Shown here piece by piece: positions 38,192 to 47,632 of a stretch of DNA of 64,000 nucleotides; the stretch's first letter is position 1; each line of letters starts with the position of its first letter. Below the pieces are notes generated by a model that saw only the letters and a program-made list of their open reading frames with translations, did not search any database and was not told the origin of the DNA. Location: positions 1,302,001-1,366,000 of the forward strand of contig CP150183.1 of assembly GCA_037965595.1 (NCBI GenBank), written 5' to 3'. The translations under genes were made by a program, and so were the position numbers. The DNA comes from Alkalihalobacillus sp. FSL W8-0930. GTDB taxonomy: Bacteria; Bacillota; Bacilli; Bacillales; Bacillaceae_D.

Positions 38192-38428
38192 GACAAGCCT
38201 ATAACCAAAACAGTGATGGAACGAGTAAGCGACAGTCCGTTTTAAGAGAGAACCTCCTTTGGCTGGGAGAGGTTTAACGAAGGGTCGAAGAACGCTATTC
38301 CGGAGTGCAGTTGCTAAACAACTGCCGTTTGCCGCGTTAAGGTGCTTAAGCGATGAATCGTTTTTGATTCATAACTAGGGTGGTACCGCGTGATAATCTC
38401 GTCCCTTCTTATAGGGAGGAGTTTTTTT
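38192..38428 (+). promoter_or_regulatory. T-box riboswitch leader of alaS
   Basis: The T-box sequence AGGGTGGTACCGCG is at 38377-38390. The specifier loop contains GAAC followed by the alanine codon GCT at 38294-38296 and then A. The T of the UGGN bulge pairs with the A discriminator of tRNA-Ala, so specifier and bulge agree. The stem I 5' side carries AGTA near 38225. Uncharged tRNA-Ala should allow read-through into alaS. Confidence 0.93.
38398..38428 (+). terminator. T-box regulated terminator before alaS
   Basis: TCCCT and AGGGA, extended by CTC and GAG across one mismatch (38398-38406 with 38413-38421), are followed by seven Ts. Confidence 0.88.
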
Positions 38429-38469
38429 GTTATGTTGGAAGGTTAATTAGTAAAGGAGATGAGTAGAAG

Positions 38470-41109
38470 ATGAAGCATTTGACCTCTGCTGAAGTAAGGC
38501 AGATGTTCTTGGATTTCTTCAAGGAAAAAGGACATGATGTGGAGCCTAGTGCACCACTTGTTCCATTTGAAGATCCTACCTTACTTTGGATTAATAGTGG
38601 AGTAGCCACACTAAAAAAATATTTTGATGGAAGTGTCATTCCAGACAATCCTCGTATCACAAATGCCCAAAAATCCATTCGTACGAATGATATTGAAAAT
38701 GTAGGGAAAACAGCTAGACACCACACATTTTTTGAGATGCTAGGAAACTTTTCAATTGGTGATTATTTTAAAAAAGAAGCGATTGTGTGGGCATGGGAAT
38801 TCCTAACGAGCGAAAAATGGATTGGATTTGATCCAGAGAAGCTATCTGTTACGATTCACCCTGAGGATGATGAGGCGTACGATCTATGGATAACGGAAAT
38901 CGGCATTCCAAGTGAGCGAATCATCCGTCTTGAGGGAAACTTCTGGGACATTGGAGAAGGACCAAGTGGACCAAACTCTGAAATCTTCTTTGATAGAGGA
39001 CCTGAGTATGGCAATGACCCTAAAGATCCTGAGCTATACCCGGGTGGTGAAAACGATCGATATCTAGAGATTTGGAACTTGGTATTTTCTCAATTTAACC
39101 ATAATCCAGATGGCTCTTACACACCGCTTCCAAAGAAAAACATCGATACAGGTATGGGTCTTGAACGCATGGTATCTGTTATTCAAAATGTACCAACAAA
39201 CTTCGAAACAGATCTGTTTATGCCGATCATCAAATCTGTTGAAAAGTTGACTTCGGTTAACTACTCAGATCGTGTGGAAACAGATGTTGCGTTTAAGGTC
39301 ATTGCTGACCACATCCGCACGGTTGCTTTTGCGATAGGGGACGGAGCACTGCCATCAAATGAAGGGCGTGGCTATGTTCTAAGAAGACTTCTTCGTAGAG
39401 CTGTTCGTTTTGCTAAACAAATTCAGATTGAACGTCCATTTATGTATGAGCTTGTTCCGGTTGTTGGTGAAGTGATGAAGGACTTCTATCCGGATGTAAA
39501 TGAAAAAGTTGACTTTATCCAACGTGTGATTCGAACGGAGGAAGAGCGTTTTCACGAAACGTTGAGTGAAGGACTTACGATTCTAGATAAGATTGTAGCT
39601 GAAACGAAAGCTGCTTCAAAAGGAATTGTAAGTGGGGAAGACGTGTTCCGTTTGTATGATACATACGGTTTCCCTGTTGACTTAACTGAGGAGTATGTAG
39701 AAGAAGCAGGACTTGCTATTGATCGTCCTGGATTTGAAGAAGAGATGAACAAACAACGTGAGCGTGCTCGTGCTGCAAGACAAGATACGGGTTCAATGAA
39801 TGTTCAAAGTGACTTGTTAAGCAAAATCACGGAGCCAAGTGAGTTTGTGGGGTACGAGACACTTAAAGCAGACGCAACGATCCAAGCATTAATTGTGAAT
39901 CAAGAGCTTGTGGAAGTAGCTAGCACAGGCCAAGAAGCTCAATTGATTCTTGACCGTACACCTTTCTATGCAGAAAGTGGTGGACAGGTTGCTGATGGTG
40001 GTTTGATCCGCACTGAGACGGGTGTAGCTGAAGTGATTGATGTAAAAAAAGCACCAAACGGACAGCACCTTCACACAGTTCAAGTCAAAGAAGGAACGCT
40101 GGCGAATAAAGCAAGCGCAAAAGCAAGCGTTACTCGTACAGAACGTAGTGGGACCATTAAAAACCACACAGCGACACATCTTTTGCACCAAGCTCTTAAA
40201 GATACGTTAGGAACACACGTGAATCAAGCAGGTTCTCTTGTGTCAGAGAATCGCTTACGTTTTGACTTTTCTCACTTTGGACAGGTGACTCAAGAAGAGC
40301 TTACTCAAATTGAGTCGATTGTAAACGAAAAAATTTGGTCCGCCTTATCCGTAGATATTTCTGAAAAGAAATTAGATGAAGCGAAGCAAATGGGCGCGAT
40401 GGCTCTATTTGGAGAAAAATATGGTGACACTGTACGAGTTGTTCAAGTAGGAGACTACAGCTTAGAGCTATGCGGTGGGATTCATGTTCAAAATACTGCA
40501 GAAATTGGCCAGTTTAAGATTGTATCCGAAACGGGAATAGGTGCAGGAGTGAGACGGATTGAAGCTGTAACTGGAAAAGCCGCTTACTTATATGTCCAAG
40601 AGCAGTTGGATATACTGCAAGAAGCAGCGACTTTAGTAAAAGCTAAATCAGTGCGTGATGTTCCAACGCGTATTGATAGCATTCTTGGACAAATGAAAGC
40701 TGTTCAACGTGAAAATGAGTCATTGTCTGCTAAAGTTGGGAACATGGAAGCTTCAAATTTAACGGATTCTGTGGTGGAAGTGAACGGCGTATCTGTGCTT
40801 GCTAAAAAGGTGAATGCCCGTGATATGGACGCATTGCGTACGATTATGGATAAACTGAAGCAAGAAACAGAATCAGGAATTCTTGTTTTAGGAGCTGAAA
40901 CAGGTGGGAAGGTATCCATTGTTGCAGCAGTTACAAAAGATTTGATTGATCAAGGTTTCCACGCTGGAAAGATCGTGAAAGAAGTAGCTACACGCTGTGG
41001 CGGAGGCGGCGGAGGCCGACCTGATATGGCACAAGCTGGCGGGAAGAATCCTGATCAACTTGATAGCGCGCTTGAATTTGTTGCTGAATATGTAAAATCA
41101 ATTTCCTAA
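38470..41109 (+). CDS. alaS: Alanyl-tRNA synthetase
   Basis: AlaRS charges tRNA-Ala and edits Ser- and Gly-tRNA-Ala. The 879-residue protein has the class II core at the N-terminus ([38 protein letters not shown]). The editing domain has zinc-binding HTATHLLH and CGGIHV. A coiled coil follows, and the C-terminal C-Ala/DHHA1 region has [16 protein letters not shown]. It is the usual length. An AAAGGAGATG ribosome site precedes the ATG. The yrzL-ruvX-yrzB group follows, as in most Bacilli. Confidence 0.97.
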   Translation: MKHLTSAEVRQMFLDFFKEKGHDVEPSAPLVPFEDPTLLWINSGVATLKKYFDGSVIPDNPRITNAQKSIRTNDIENVGKTARHHTFFEMLGNFSIGDYFKKEAIVWAWEFLTSEKWIGFDPEKLSVTIHPEDDEAYDLWITEIGIPSERIIRLEGNFWDIGEGPSGPNSEIFFDRGPEYGNDPKDPELYPGGENDRYLEIWNLVFSQFNHNPDGSYTPLPKKNIDTGMGLERMVSVIQNVPTNFETDLFMPIIKSVEKLTSVNYSDRVETDVAFKVIADHIRTVAFAIGDGALPSNEGRGYVLRRLLRRAVRFAKQIQIERPFMYELVPVVGEVMKDFYPDVNEKVDFIQRVIRTEEERFHETLSEGLTILDKIVAETKAASKGIVSGEDVFRLYDTYGFPVDLTEEYVEEAGLAIDRPGFEEEMNKQRERARAARQDTGSMNVQSDLLSKITEPSEFVGYETLKADATIQALIVNQELVEVASTGQEAQLILDRTPFYAESGGQVADGGLIRTETGVAEVIDVKKAPNGQHLHTVQVKEGTLANKASAKASVTRTERSGTIKNHTATHLLHQALKDTLGTHVNQAGSLVSENRLRFDFSHFGQVTQEELTQIESIVNEKIWSALSVDISEKKLDEAKQMGAMALFGEKYGDTVRVVQVGDYSLELCGGIHVQNTAEIGQFKIVSETGIGAGVRRIEAVTGKAAYLYVQEQLDILQEAATLVKAKSVRDVPTRIDSILGQMKAVQRENESLSAKVGNMEASNLTDSVVEVNGVSVLAKKVNARDMDALRTIMDKLKQETESGILVLGAETGGKVSIVAAVTKDLIDQGFHAGKIVKEVATRCGGGGGGRPDMAQAGGKNPDQLDSALEFVAEYVKSIS

Positions 41110-41191
41110 TTCATTGATTTTGATGTACAATAAACGTAACAAGCTCCAATCGTGAGCTAAGTCCGGAACTTTCTAGAGAGAGGTGCATGTG

Positions 41192-41464
41192 ATGAGCTCT
41201 ATGGACAAAACAATGCAGTTTGATTTTCATGACGACTCTGTTAATGTAGATGTCCAGGAGGTGCTGCTGACGGTTTATGCTGCCCTTGAGGAAAAAGGGT
41301 ACAACCCTATTAATCAGATTGTAGGCTACCTACTATCTGGTGATCCAGCGTACATTCCAAGACACCAAGAAGCCAGAACATTAATTCGGAAGTTAGAACG
41401 AGATGAATTAATTGAAGCGCTTGTGAAGTCTTATTTAACACATCACCGTAAGGAGAACGAATGA
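41192..41464 (+). CDS. yrzL: IreB-family regulatory phosphoprotein (YrzL)
   Basis: The protein of about 90 residues has the nearly invariant family core [45 protein letters not shown]. In Enterococcus IreB is phosphorylated by the PASTA kinase IreK and affects cephalosporin tolerance. The frame starts at GTG 41183, but that overlaps the AGAGAGGTG ribosome site. The ATG at 41192 gives MSSMDKTM, matching B. subtilis YrzL. It overlaps ruvX by four bases. Confidence 0.93.
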   Translation: MSSMDKTMQFDFHDDSVNVDVQEVLLTVYAALEEKGYNPINQIVGYLLSGDPAYIPRHQEARTLIRKLERDELIEALVKSYLTHHRKENE

Positions 41465-41886
41465 AATCATTAGGTCTTGATGTTGGTACAAAAACGATTG
41501 GTGTCGCTTTGAGCGATGCATTTGGCTGGACGGCGCAGGGTGTAGAAACGCTGCAACGAACAGAAGGACAAGCTGAGCAGGATTACGAAGCGATTGCCAA
41601 GCTTGTGAAAGAAAATGAAGTTAGTACGGTTGTCATCGGTCTTCCTAAAAATATGGATGGTTCCATCGGTGGCAACGGTGAGTATTGCCAAGCGTTTGCA
41701 AATGATTTATCATCGTACATTGACGCGAACATTGTCATGTGGGATGAAAGATTAACAACTATGGCTGCCAAGCGTGTCCTTGTTGATGCAGATGTGAGCC
41801 GGAAGAAACGTAAAAAAGTCATTGATAAAATGGCAGCAACCCTTATCCTGCAGGGTTATCTAGATCGCGCAGGAAAAACTTTGTAA
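41461..41886 (+). CDS. ruvX: YqgF/RuvX-family nuclease (YrrK)
   Basis: The 141-residue RNase H-fold protein has the first acidic motif [20 protein letters not shown], a central [15 protein letters not shown] segment, and the last acidic motif in MWDERLTT. The family was proposed as Holliday junction resolvases and is also linked to 16S rRNA 5' end maturation. It is coupled to yrzL by an ATGA overlap and followed by yrzB, the conserved alaS-yrzL-yrrK-yrzB order. Confidence 0.95.
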   Translation: MKSLGLDVGTKTIGVALSDAFGWTAQGVETLQRTEGQAEQDYEAIAKLVKENEVSTVVIGLPKNMDGSIGGNGEYCQAFANDLSSYIDANIVMWDERLTTMAAKRVLVDADVSRKKRKKVIDKMAATLILQGYLDRAGKTL

Positions 41887-41903
41887 TAGAGAGGTGTCCA
41901 ACC

Positions 41904-42218
41904 ATGGCACAAGAAGAAAAAGAACGTATTATCATTCCAGACGAGCACGGAACAGAGCATTTATTTGATGAGCTATTCCGTTTTACAGTTGATACAACTG
42001 GAAACTCATATCTTCTCGTAGTACCTGTAGGGGAAAATGAAGAAGAAACAGATGAAGACGAAGATGAAGAGCAAGAAGTATTCGCGTTCCGTTACGAAGA
42101 TCGTGAAGGCGAAGAAAATGACATCGCGCTTTTCCCTGTTGAAACAGATGAAGAGTGGGCTGTAATTGAAGAAATGCTTAATACGTTTTCTGAAGAGCAA
42201 GAGGACGAAGAAGAATAA
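41904..42218 (+). CDS. yrzB: DUF1292 protein YrzB
   Basis: This is a 104-residue very acidic protein with a conserved folded core (ERIIIPDEHGTEHLFDELFRF, then NSYLLVVPVG and AFRYEDR) and two Glu/Asp-rich stretches (EEETDEDEDEEQE and the EEQEDEEE tail). It ends the alaS group at a terminator. Function is unknown, but the gene is conserved in this position across Firmicutes. Confidence 0.92.
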   Translation: MAQEEKERIIIPDEHGTEHLFDELFRFTVDTTGNSYLLVVPVGENEEETDEDEDEEQEVFAFRYEDREGEENDIALFPVETDEEWAVIEEMLNTFSEEQEDEEE

Positions 42219-42225
42219 TAAAAGT

Positions 42226-42258
42226 AAGACGCTTGAGAGATAACTCAAGCGTCTTTTT
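42226..42258. terminator. Bidirectional terminator after yrzB
   Basis: A perfect 12-bp stem (42226-42237 with 42244-42255) is followed by Ts. The stop codon of the convergent minus-strand gene (42245-42247) is inside the stem. Confidence 0.9.
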
Positions 42259-43012
42259 CTTTCCGTTTTTCTGATAGATTAACAAAAATTAGATATAGCG
42301 CAATACCACCGAATGTGATCATCGTGCTCATAATGAGCTGTGTCTCATAGGCTAGTGTAGTAAATCTTATTAGATAATCAGGTAATGTTAAAAATGAAAC
42401 AATGATTAGAGCAATCCATGTTTTTGCCCAGATGGAAAGCAGAAACAAAAAGAGTAAAGCAAATACACCAATTATTACTGAAGCAAACGTATTAAAGACA
42501 AAGATAGGGGATGTAATTAAATCATCAGTAAAAAGAACTGCTATAAATAGTAGAAGATGAATGATAGATAGTGTCAACAATAAAACGAGCTGTTTAAAAA
42601 AAGAAACGGTGTGTGTGGCTAAGTATCTAAAGCAATATGCCATAGCAATTAGAAAGAGTAACATTATCATTGTATTTGAAAGAATAAAGTATAAAGAATA
42701 AGATAAATTTCCTCGTAAAACATCCGGAATCACTTCCATGGATAAAACTCCAATTAAGATTATCGCAACGTATTTCATCCATCCACGCACATCAACGTTC
42801 ATTTCCTTTGAAAGAGACTCCATGTACGCTTTAGGAGAGTCACCCACAATTCGTTCAATTGGTGTGCCAGATTTCTCAGCTTCAATAAGATGATCTTCTA
42901 ATTCATTCACTATGTTATTGATTTCGTCCTCATGTTTCCCGCTAGAGAATAAGTAAATTCTTAAATTTTCTAAAAAGGTTTGGCTTTCTTTTGATAATGA
43001 TGAATGCATCAT
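42245..43012 (-). CDS. HAAS/DUF1700-type membrane protein paired with PadR
   Basis: The 255-residue protein has an N-terminal soluble domain of about 75 residues (ETFLENLRIYLF-like start, then DEINNIVNELEDHLIEAEKSG), typical of the HAAS signalling domain, followed by about six membrane helices. HAAS/DUF1700 proteins are usually encoded next to PadR regulators, as here, and may control their activity. The gene starts four bases after the padR stop, so the two form one operon. Substrate or signal is unknown. Confidence 0.82.
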   Translation of the reverse strand: MMHSSLSKESQTFLENLRIYLFSSGKHEDEINNIVNELEDHLIEAEKSGTPIERIVGDSPKAYMESLSKEMNVDVRGWMKYVAIILIGVLSMEVIPDVLRGNLSYSLYFILSNTMIMLLFLIAMAYCFRYLATHTVSFFKQLVLLLTLSIIHLLLFIAVLFTDDLITSPIFVFNTFASVIIGVFALLFLFLLSIWAKTWIALIIVSFLTLPDYLIRFTTLAYETQLIMSTMITFGGIALYLIFVNLSEKRKEKDA

Positions 43013-43016
43013 CCTT

Positions 43017-43361
43017 TTATTCTCCCTCCTGTCCTTCTAATAAGTGATGAGTCAATACACGATTCACGTTGTCTTTAAGTGTGAGCCATCTTTCTTTAAA
43101 TAATTGAAGTTCTGTTTCCCCTTTTGGTGTGAGAGAGTAGTACTTGCGTTTCGGCCCCGCTGTTGATTTACGCAGAGTGGAAGTAACAAGGTCCTCTTTT
43201 TGCATTCGTAAGAGTAAAGGGTAGATGGTGCCCTCGCTAAATGATTCAAAACCATACGCTTCAAGCTTTTTGGCTAGCTCATATCCATACACCTCGTTTT
43301 CATCGATGATGGATAGTAAGCATCCATCAATAATTCCTTTCATCATCTGTGTTGTAGACAA
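43017..43361 (-). CDS. PadR-family transcriptional regulator
   Basis: The 114-residue protein has a winged helix-turn-helix (GIIDGCLLSIIDENEVYGYELAKKL, then FSEGTIYPLLLRMQKEDLV and the wing RKYYSLTPKGETEL) and a short C-terminal dimer helix, the PadR subfamily-2 layout. The start is TTG at 43361. ATG codons at 43346 and 43343 are alternatives (MMKGIID). Two palindromes, CTTGTAnTnCAAG, flank its promoter, so it most likely represses itself and the membrane gene behind it. The inducing compound is unknown. Confidence 0.92.
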   Translation of the reverse strand: MSTTQMMKGIIDGCLLSIIDENEVYGYELAKKLEAYGFESFSEGTIYPLLLRMQKEDLVTSTLRKSTAGPKRKYYSLTPKGETELQLFKERWLTLKDNVNRVLTHHLLEGQEGE

Positions 43362-43391
43362 GCAAGCACCAACTTTCAGCTATCTTAATAT

Positions 43392-43404
43392 CTTGTATTA
43401 CAAG
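43392..43404. promoter_or_regulatory. PadR operator 1
   Basis: The perfect palindrome CTTGTATTACAAG lies just downstream of the predicted padR transcription start (about 43408 on the minus strand). Confidence 0.65.
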
Positions 43405-43414
43405 GTATAACCAA

Positions 43415-43443
43415 AGTATAAAATGAACTAACTTGTAATGCAA
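43415..43443 (-). promoter_or_regulatory. Promoter of the padR operon
   Basis: Read on the minus strand, TTGCAT (43443-43438) and TATACT (43420-43415) are separated by 17 bases. The -35 box is covered by operator 2, and operator 1 follows the start, an arrangement that predicts tight autorepression. Confidence 0.7.
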
Positions 43444-43444
43444 G
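43432..43444. promoter_or_regulatory. PadR operator 2
   Basis: CTTGTAATGCAAG differs from operator 1 by one break in symmetry and lies 40 bp from it centre to centre. A weaker relative, CATGTTATGCAAG, is at 43455-43467. Confidence 0.6.
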
Positions 43445-43546
43445 GGTTATTTATCATGTTATGCAAGGTAGTGGTTCAGGTGTACTTTTTTCAAACGAGG
43501 AAATACTAAAAGATGTGTATGAACATTGAATTTCCGCAATTCAATA

Positions 43547-43575
43547 CTGACATTTCTCACGTGTATTAGTATAAT
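43547..43575 (+). promoter_or_regulatory. Promoter of mltG
   Basis: CTGACA at 43547-43552, a 17-base spacer and perfect TATAAT at 43570-43575 lie 25 bases before the mltG ATG. Confidence 0.8.
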
Positions 43576-43599
43576 GGGAACGGCGGAGGGAGGAGAACG

Positions 43600-44733
43600 A
43601 TGTCTGATTCCAAAGAAAAGCCACGAAACACGTTATACGAAGAACGCGTGTCGCAGGCAAAGGTTGTCCGTAAATGGGTATTTATCTCATTGATTGCGAT
43701 TATCTTGATTGGTGCTATAATTGCTATAAGTGGATATATTTATTTAAAGGGTTCAATTGAACCGATGGACAAGGATAATGGTGAACAAATTGAAGTAAGT
43801 ATTCCAATAGGCTCGACGCCAGGAGGGATAGGCGGGATCCTAGAGGATGCTGGGCTCATTTCAAATGGAACCATCTTCAAATATTATGTTCGATATTTAA
43901 ACGAATCTGATTTCCAGGCTGGTGACTATGCGTTATCAACGGAGATGTCGATGGAGGAAATCATTCATGCATTAAAAGATGGTAAGGTGGAGCAGGAGTC
44001 TGTTTTTAATTTTACCATTCCTGAGGGCTTCTGGCTTGAAGATATTGTGAAACGAATAGCGGAAGCAACGCAGTACAACGAGGACGAAATTCTTGAGAAA
44101 ATGCAAGATGATGAATACATAGAATCACTGGTTGATCGCTACCCGATTCTTGGAAAGCAAGTATTAGATGGTGAAATTCGTCATCCATTAGAGGGGTATT
44201 TATTCCCTGCAAGATATGACTTCGTAGATGAAAATGCATCAATTGAAACGATTATTGAAACGATGCTAGAACGTACTCAGTCTGTATTGGATCAATATTC
44301 GGATCAGATTGAAAGTAGTAATTACACTTTGCATGAAATTATGACGCTTGCTTCCATTATTGAACGCGAAGCGCAAACATCTGAAGACCGCTACCTAATC
44401 TCTGGGGTGTTATATAATCGTTTAGATGATAATATGAAGCTTCAGGTTGACCCGACGGTTGCCTATGCAGCGGGATCTCATCTTTACATGACTTCGCTCG
44501 ATGATTTAGACGTTGATTCGCCTTATAACACATACATGTATGAAGGTATACCAATTGGCCCGATTGCAAGTCCTGGGGAGGATTCAATTAAAGCGGCGCT
44601 CGAACCAAGAGTGACGGATTATCTATTCTTCTATGCGCGCGTGACTGGTGAAGTTATCTATAACAGCTCGTATGAAGATCATCAACAGGTAGTAGAAGAG
44701 TATCGACAGGAATGGATCGATGCAGGAGAATAA
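43600..44733 (+). CDS. mltG: Endolytic murein transglycosylase MltG
   Basis: MltG cuts nascent glycan strands in the cell wall. The 377-residue protein has one membrane helix at about residues 28-50, a LysM-like region, and the YceG catalytic domain. The catalytic Glu lies in LASIIEREAQTSEDR, followed by VLYNRLDDNMKLQVDPTVAYA and YNTYMYEGIPIGPIASPG. The ATG at 43600 follows GGAGGGAGGAG. It is YrrL in B. subtilis and heads the yrrL-yrrM-udk-greA run. Confidence 0.95.
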   Translation: MSDSKEKPRNTLYEERVSQAKVVRKWVFISLIAIILIGAIIAISGYIYLKGSIEPMDKDNGEQIEVSIPIGSTPGGIGGILEDAGLISNGTIFKYYVRYLNESDFQAGDYALSTEMSMEEIIHALKDGKVEQESVFNFTIPEGFWLEDIVKRIAEATQYNEDEILEKMQDDEYIESLVDRYPILGKQVLDGEIRHPLEGYLFPARYDFVDENASIETIIETMLERTQSVLDQYSDQIESSNYTLHEIMTLASIIEREAQTSEDRYLISGVLYNRLDDNMKLQVDPTVAYAAGSHLYMTSLDDLDVDSPYNTYMYEGIPIGPIASPGEDSIKAALEPRVTDYLFFYARVTGEVIYNSSYEDHQQVVEEYRQEWIDAGE

Positions 44734-44753
44734 GCAGTTGAAGAAATAGAATA

Positions 44754-44793
44754 GAGGATGGAAGGAATGGATTATTCATTCCTTCCTCTTTTT
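44754..44793 (+). terminator. Terminator between mltG and yrrM
   Basis: GGAAGGAATG (44760-44769) pairs perfectly with CATTCCTTCC (44777-44786), followed by TCTTTTT. An open frame for yrrM runs back through it, but the hairpin shows this is not coding. Confidence 0.8.
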
Positions 44794-44814
44794 AATCATA
44801 AGGAGCAGAGCGTC

Positions 44815-45453
44815 ATGTTTGATGAAGAAATACTTGATTATTTAGTTGCTCTTACACCTAAGCGATCTGACTTAATCGAGGAAATGGAACAGTATGCTAA
44901 AGAACACTCAGTTCCGATTATGGATCTGGTTGGGATAGAGAGTCTTCTCCAATTAATGCAGCTAAATCCGCCAAAGAGAATCTTAGAGATTGGTGCGGCT
45001 ATTGGTTATTCAGCGATACGGATGGCTACAGCGCTTCCAAATACAGAAATAGTCACGATTGAGAGAGACCCTGAGCGTGCAGCAAAGGCGAAATCGTATA
45101 TTGAGCAGGCGGGCTTGGGAAATCGCATTCACCTGATTGAAGGGGATGCGTTAGATGTAGTGGAAATACTTGAAAAAATGCCATTGTTTGATGTATTATT
45201 TATTGATGCAGCTAAGGGGCAATACAAACGCTTTTTTGAATTATATACGGAGCTAATAGCTTCTGGTGGTATTGTGTACTCAGATAATGTATTATTCAGG
45301 GGGCTAGTTGCAAAGAGTGATGTATCAAACAAGCGGCTATCTAAGCTTGCTGGTAAAATTCATTCGTATAATCAATACCTGATGGAACATCCTGCTTTCT
45401 TAACACGAGTGCTACCTATTGGGGATGGACTTGCTGTAAGTATAAAGAAATAA
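44815..45453 (+). CDS. trmR: SAM-dependent O-methyltransferase YrrM (TrmR)
   Basis: The protein of about 212 residues is a class I methyltransferase of the O-methyltransferase-3 family, with the SAM motif ILEIGAAIGYSAIRMA, acidic loop IERDPERA, and the metal/substrate motif LFIDAAKGQY. In B. subtilis YrrM (TrmR) methylates 5-hydroxyuridine 34 to mo5U in tRNA. A frame from 44758 crosses the terminator. The ATG at 44815, nine bases after AAGGAG, was chosen. Confidence 0.92.
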   Translation: MFDEEILDYLVALTPKRSDLIEEMEQYAKEHSVPIMDLVGIESLLQLMQLNPPKRILEIGAAIGYSAIRMATALPNTEIVTIERDPERAAKAKSYIEQAGLGNRIHLIEGDALDVVEILEKMPLFDVLFIDAAKGQYKRFFELYTELIASGGIVYSDNVLFRGLVAKSDVSNKRLSKLAGKIHSYNQYLMEHPAFLTRVLPIGDGLAVSIKK

Positions 45454-45512
45454 AGGATATTGAATGAACAATCTAGAAGAATAGATTTAATTATTGAAAA
45501 GAGGACAGTAAC

Positions 45513-46151
45513 ATGAATCATAAGCCTATTATTATCGGGGTTGCGGGCGGTACGGGCTCAGGCAAAACAACCGTAGCTAAAGAAATTTTTCGTCAGTTTA
45601 ATGAACAGTCCATCGTATTAATTGAACAAGATGCATATTATAAGGATCAAAGTCATTTAAGTATGGAAGAGCGTTTACAAACAAACTACGATCATCCACT
45701 TGCTTTTGATAATGAATTGCTTCTTCATCAATTAGAACAATTGACTAGTCAACAGGCTGTGCAGAAACCTGTATATGATTATGCAAACCATACGCGTTCT
45801 GAGGAAATTATACCGATTGAGCCAAAGGATGTTATCATTCTTGAAGGCATTTTAATACTTGAAGATGAAAAGTTACGTAATATGATGGATATTAAGCTAT
45901 TTGTTGATACAGACGCTGATATCCGTATTATCCGTAGATTGTCACGTGATATCAAAGATCGTGGACGATCCATTGATTCGGTGATTGACCAATATACAAA
46001 TGTGGTAAGACCGATGCACCTACAATTTATTGAACCGACAAAACGGTATGCTGATTTAATTGTACCTGAGGGTGGCCAGAATAAAGTGGCAATTGACTTA
46101 ATGGTTACAAAAATTCGTGCAATTATTGAAGCTAAATCATTGCTAACTTAA
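45513..46151 (+). CDS. udk: Uridine kinase
   Basis: Udk phosphorylates uridine and cytidine for salvage. The 212-residue protein has the P-loop [18 protein letters not shown], the substrate region [12 protein letters not shown] and NYDHPLAFD, and the lid [13 protein letters not shown]. It has the usual length. The ATG at 45513 follows AAAAGAGGACAG. B. subtilis has additional U32-protease genes between yrrM and udk, which are absent here. Confidence 0.96.
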   Translation: MNHKPIIIGVAGGTGSGKTTVAKEIFRQFNEQSIVLIEQDAYYKDQSHLSMEERLQTNYDHPLAFDNELLLHQLEQLTSQQAVQKPVYDYANHTRSEEIIPIEPKDVIILEGILILEDEKLRNMMDIKLFVDTDADIRIIRRLSRDIKDRGRSIDSVIDQYTNVVRPMHLQFIEPTKRYADLIVPEGGQNKVAIDLMVTKIRAIIEAKSLLT

Positions 46152-46155
46152 TAAG

Positions 46156-46171
46156 TAAGACAATTGTCTTA
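46156..46171. promoter_or_regulatory. Palindrome between udk and greA
   Basis: TAAGACAATTGTCTTA is a perfect 16-bp palindrome with no following T run. It matches the palindrome at 25851-25870 before the histidine kinase in TAAGACAATnGTCTTA, which suggests a shared regulator. Confidence 0.55.
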
Positions 46172-46224
46172 GCTTATCTAGTATAGGAACTATTATAACT
46201 TGTATCTTATGAGGAGTGAGTCAA

Positions 46225-46701
46225 GTGGCAGAAGAGAAAAAGCACTATATGACATTGGATGGTAAGAAGAAACTTGAAGAGGAACTTGATTATCTAAAAA
46301 CTGAACGACGTGCAGAAGTCGTTGAACGTATAAAGGTTGCTCGTAGTTTTGGAGATCTTTCTGAGAACTCTGAGTATGATTCTGCGAAGGAAGACCAGGC
46401 GTTTGTAGAAGGTCGTATCCTGCAAGTAGAAAAAATGATTCGTAATGCAATTATTATCGAGGAAGAAAGTTCTCCAGGAAACATTGTTTCTCTAGGTAAA
46501 ACGGTACGCTTTGTTGAACTTCCTGATGGCGATGAAGAAGAGTACATCATCGTAGGAAGTGCAGAATCTAATCCATCTGAGGGTAAGATTTCTAACGATT
46601 CTCCACTCGCTCAAAGCTTGCTTGGAAAAACAATCAAAGATCGAGTGACAGTAAGTACTCCAGGTGGAGACATGGAAATCGAGATTAAAGAAATTAAGTA
46701 A
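46225..46701 (+). CDS. greA: Transcription elongation factor GreA
   Basis: GreA rescues stalled RNA polymerase by stimulating transcript cleavage. The protein of about 158 residues has the N-terminal coiled coil with the acidic tip [20 protein letters not shown] and the C-terminal FKBP-like domain ([20 protein letters not shown]). A GTG at 46216 overlaps the GAGGAG ribosome site. The GTG at 46225, eight bases after it, matches the B. subtilis start and was chosen. Confidence 0.96.
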   Translation: MAEEKKHYMTLDGKKKLEEELDYLKTERRAEVVERIKVARSFGDLSENSEYDSAKEDQAFVEGRILQVEKMIRNAIIIEEESSPGNIVSLGKTVRFVELPDGDEEEYIIVGSAESNPSEGKISNDSPLAQSLLGKTIKDRVTVSTPGGDMEIEIKEIK

Positions 46702-46709
46702 GTACACAC

Positions 46710-46744
46710 ATGCGAAACCTATGAAATTGGGTTTCGCATTTTTA
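46710..46744 (+). terminator. Terminator after greA
   Basis: A perfect 10-bp stem (46710-46719 with 46730-46739) is followed by TTTTTAATTT. Confidence 0.9.
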
Positions 46745-46894
46745 ATTTGCAGCTAGTACTTCTTCACTAGTTTGTTTATCTAAGACCTCTTGAACTTCCA
46801 GATGAAGACGATATAATGAGAAGGAAGATTACTTTTCATTCATAGAATCCTATGTATAATAGAGAGAGAATGAGTATGAAGGGATGATTCAAGT

Positions 46895-47587
46895 ATGGTA
46901 GGAAATCGTTACGAAACACGCAGGCGAAAGAAAATGAGTCGAATCTTAAATATAGCCATTGGTGTGGTTATTGCACTTATACTAATTGTAGGAGTCTCAA
47001 TTTTCTTGAATGGGAATAACGATGAGACCGCTAATCAAGGCCAAGAAAATACTACGGGTAATGATTCAAACCAAACGGGAAGCGGCAGTGCTGGTATCAA
47101 GGATCCAGCCTCACCTGATAGCAACGACGACGCTACAGCAAGCGATGATGAAGAGGAAAACCAAGACAGCGTAGCGGATGGTCGTACAGAAGACGAAGAT
47201 GATGATGCAAACGCTCAAGACGACGAGGATACAGAAGAGGCTACCGAGGATGAGGATCGTGAAGAGGACGGTCAAGAAGACGAGGAGCAAGAGCCACTTG
47301 GTACAGAACAAACAGGTGACTTTAAGCCCGACTTTACTCAAGGTAGTCAGAACTGGAACGAGATGGTAGCGGCAGTCGGATCACCACAAGGGCTATCCGG
47401 TGAAAGTGAAATGACTCTGTGGAGATTAGAAAATGGAGGTTCTCCAACCTCTGCAGTAGGGACGTTCAGTGATAAAAACGATCAGGGTAGCTACAGCAAC
47501 CCTTACCGCGTTCGAATTGAATGGCAGGACGGCCAAGGCTGGCAGGTTGTTTCCACTGAGCAACTATCAAGCAATCCATACAGATAA
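46895..47587 (+). CDS. yrrS: YrrS-like (DUF1510) membrane-anchored protein
   Basis: The 230-residue protein has a basic N-terminus (NRYETRRRKKMSR), one membrane helix (about residues 17-38), an Asp/Glu/Gln-rich low-complexity linker (about 42-145), and a compact C-terminal domain with NWNEMVAAVGSPQGLSG and VRIEWQDGQGWQVVSTEQL. This is the YrrS layout, encoded after greA as in B. subtilis, where it lies next to the penicillin-binding protein gene pbpI. A TATAAT at 46855 lies upstream. Function is unknown, but an extracytoplasmic, wall-facing role is likely. Confidence 0.88.
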   Translation: MVGNRYETRRRKKMSRILNIAIGVVIALILIVGVSIFLNGNNDETANQGQENTTGNDSNQTGSGSAGIKDPASPDSNDDATASDDEEENQDSVADGRTEDEDDDANAQDDEDTEEATEDEDREEDGQEDEEQEPLGTEQTGDFKPDFTQGSQNWNEMVAAVGSPQGLSGESEMTLWRLENGGSPTSAVGTFSDKNDQGSYSNPYRVRIEWQDGQGWQVVSTEQLSSNPYR

Positions 47588-47590
47588 ACC

Positions 47591-47632
47591 AAAGCTTGTT
47601 TAAAGAGTATCACTCTTTAAGCAAGCTTTTTT
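47591..47632. terminator. Bidirectional terminator between yrrS and ligD
   Basis: A long stem of about 18 bp built from AAAGCTTG and TTTAAAGAGT, with their complements, closes a three-base loop and is followed by TTTTTT. It serves yrrS and the convergent ligD. Confidence 0.9.

Noticed and set aside
44758-44814. Upstream extension of YrrM
   Set aside because: It reads through a perfect terminator hairpin. A better start is at 44815.
47111-47369. Frames on both strands over the acidic part of yrrS
   Set aside because: Long frames are expected opposite or shifted from GAA/GAC-rich sequence. yrrS has a membrane helix and a conserved C-terminal domain.
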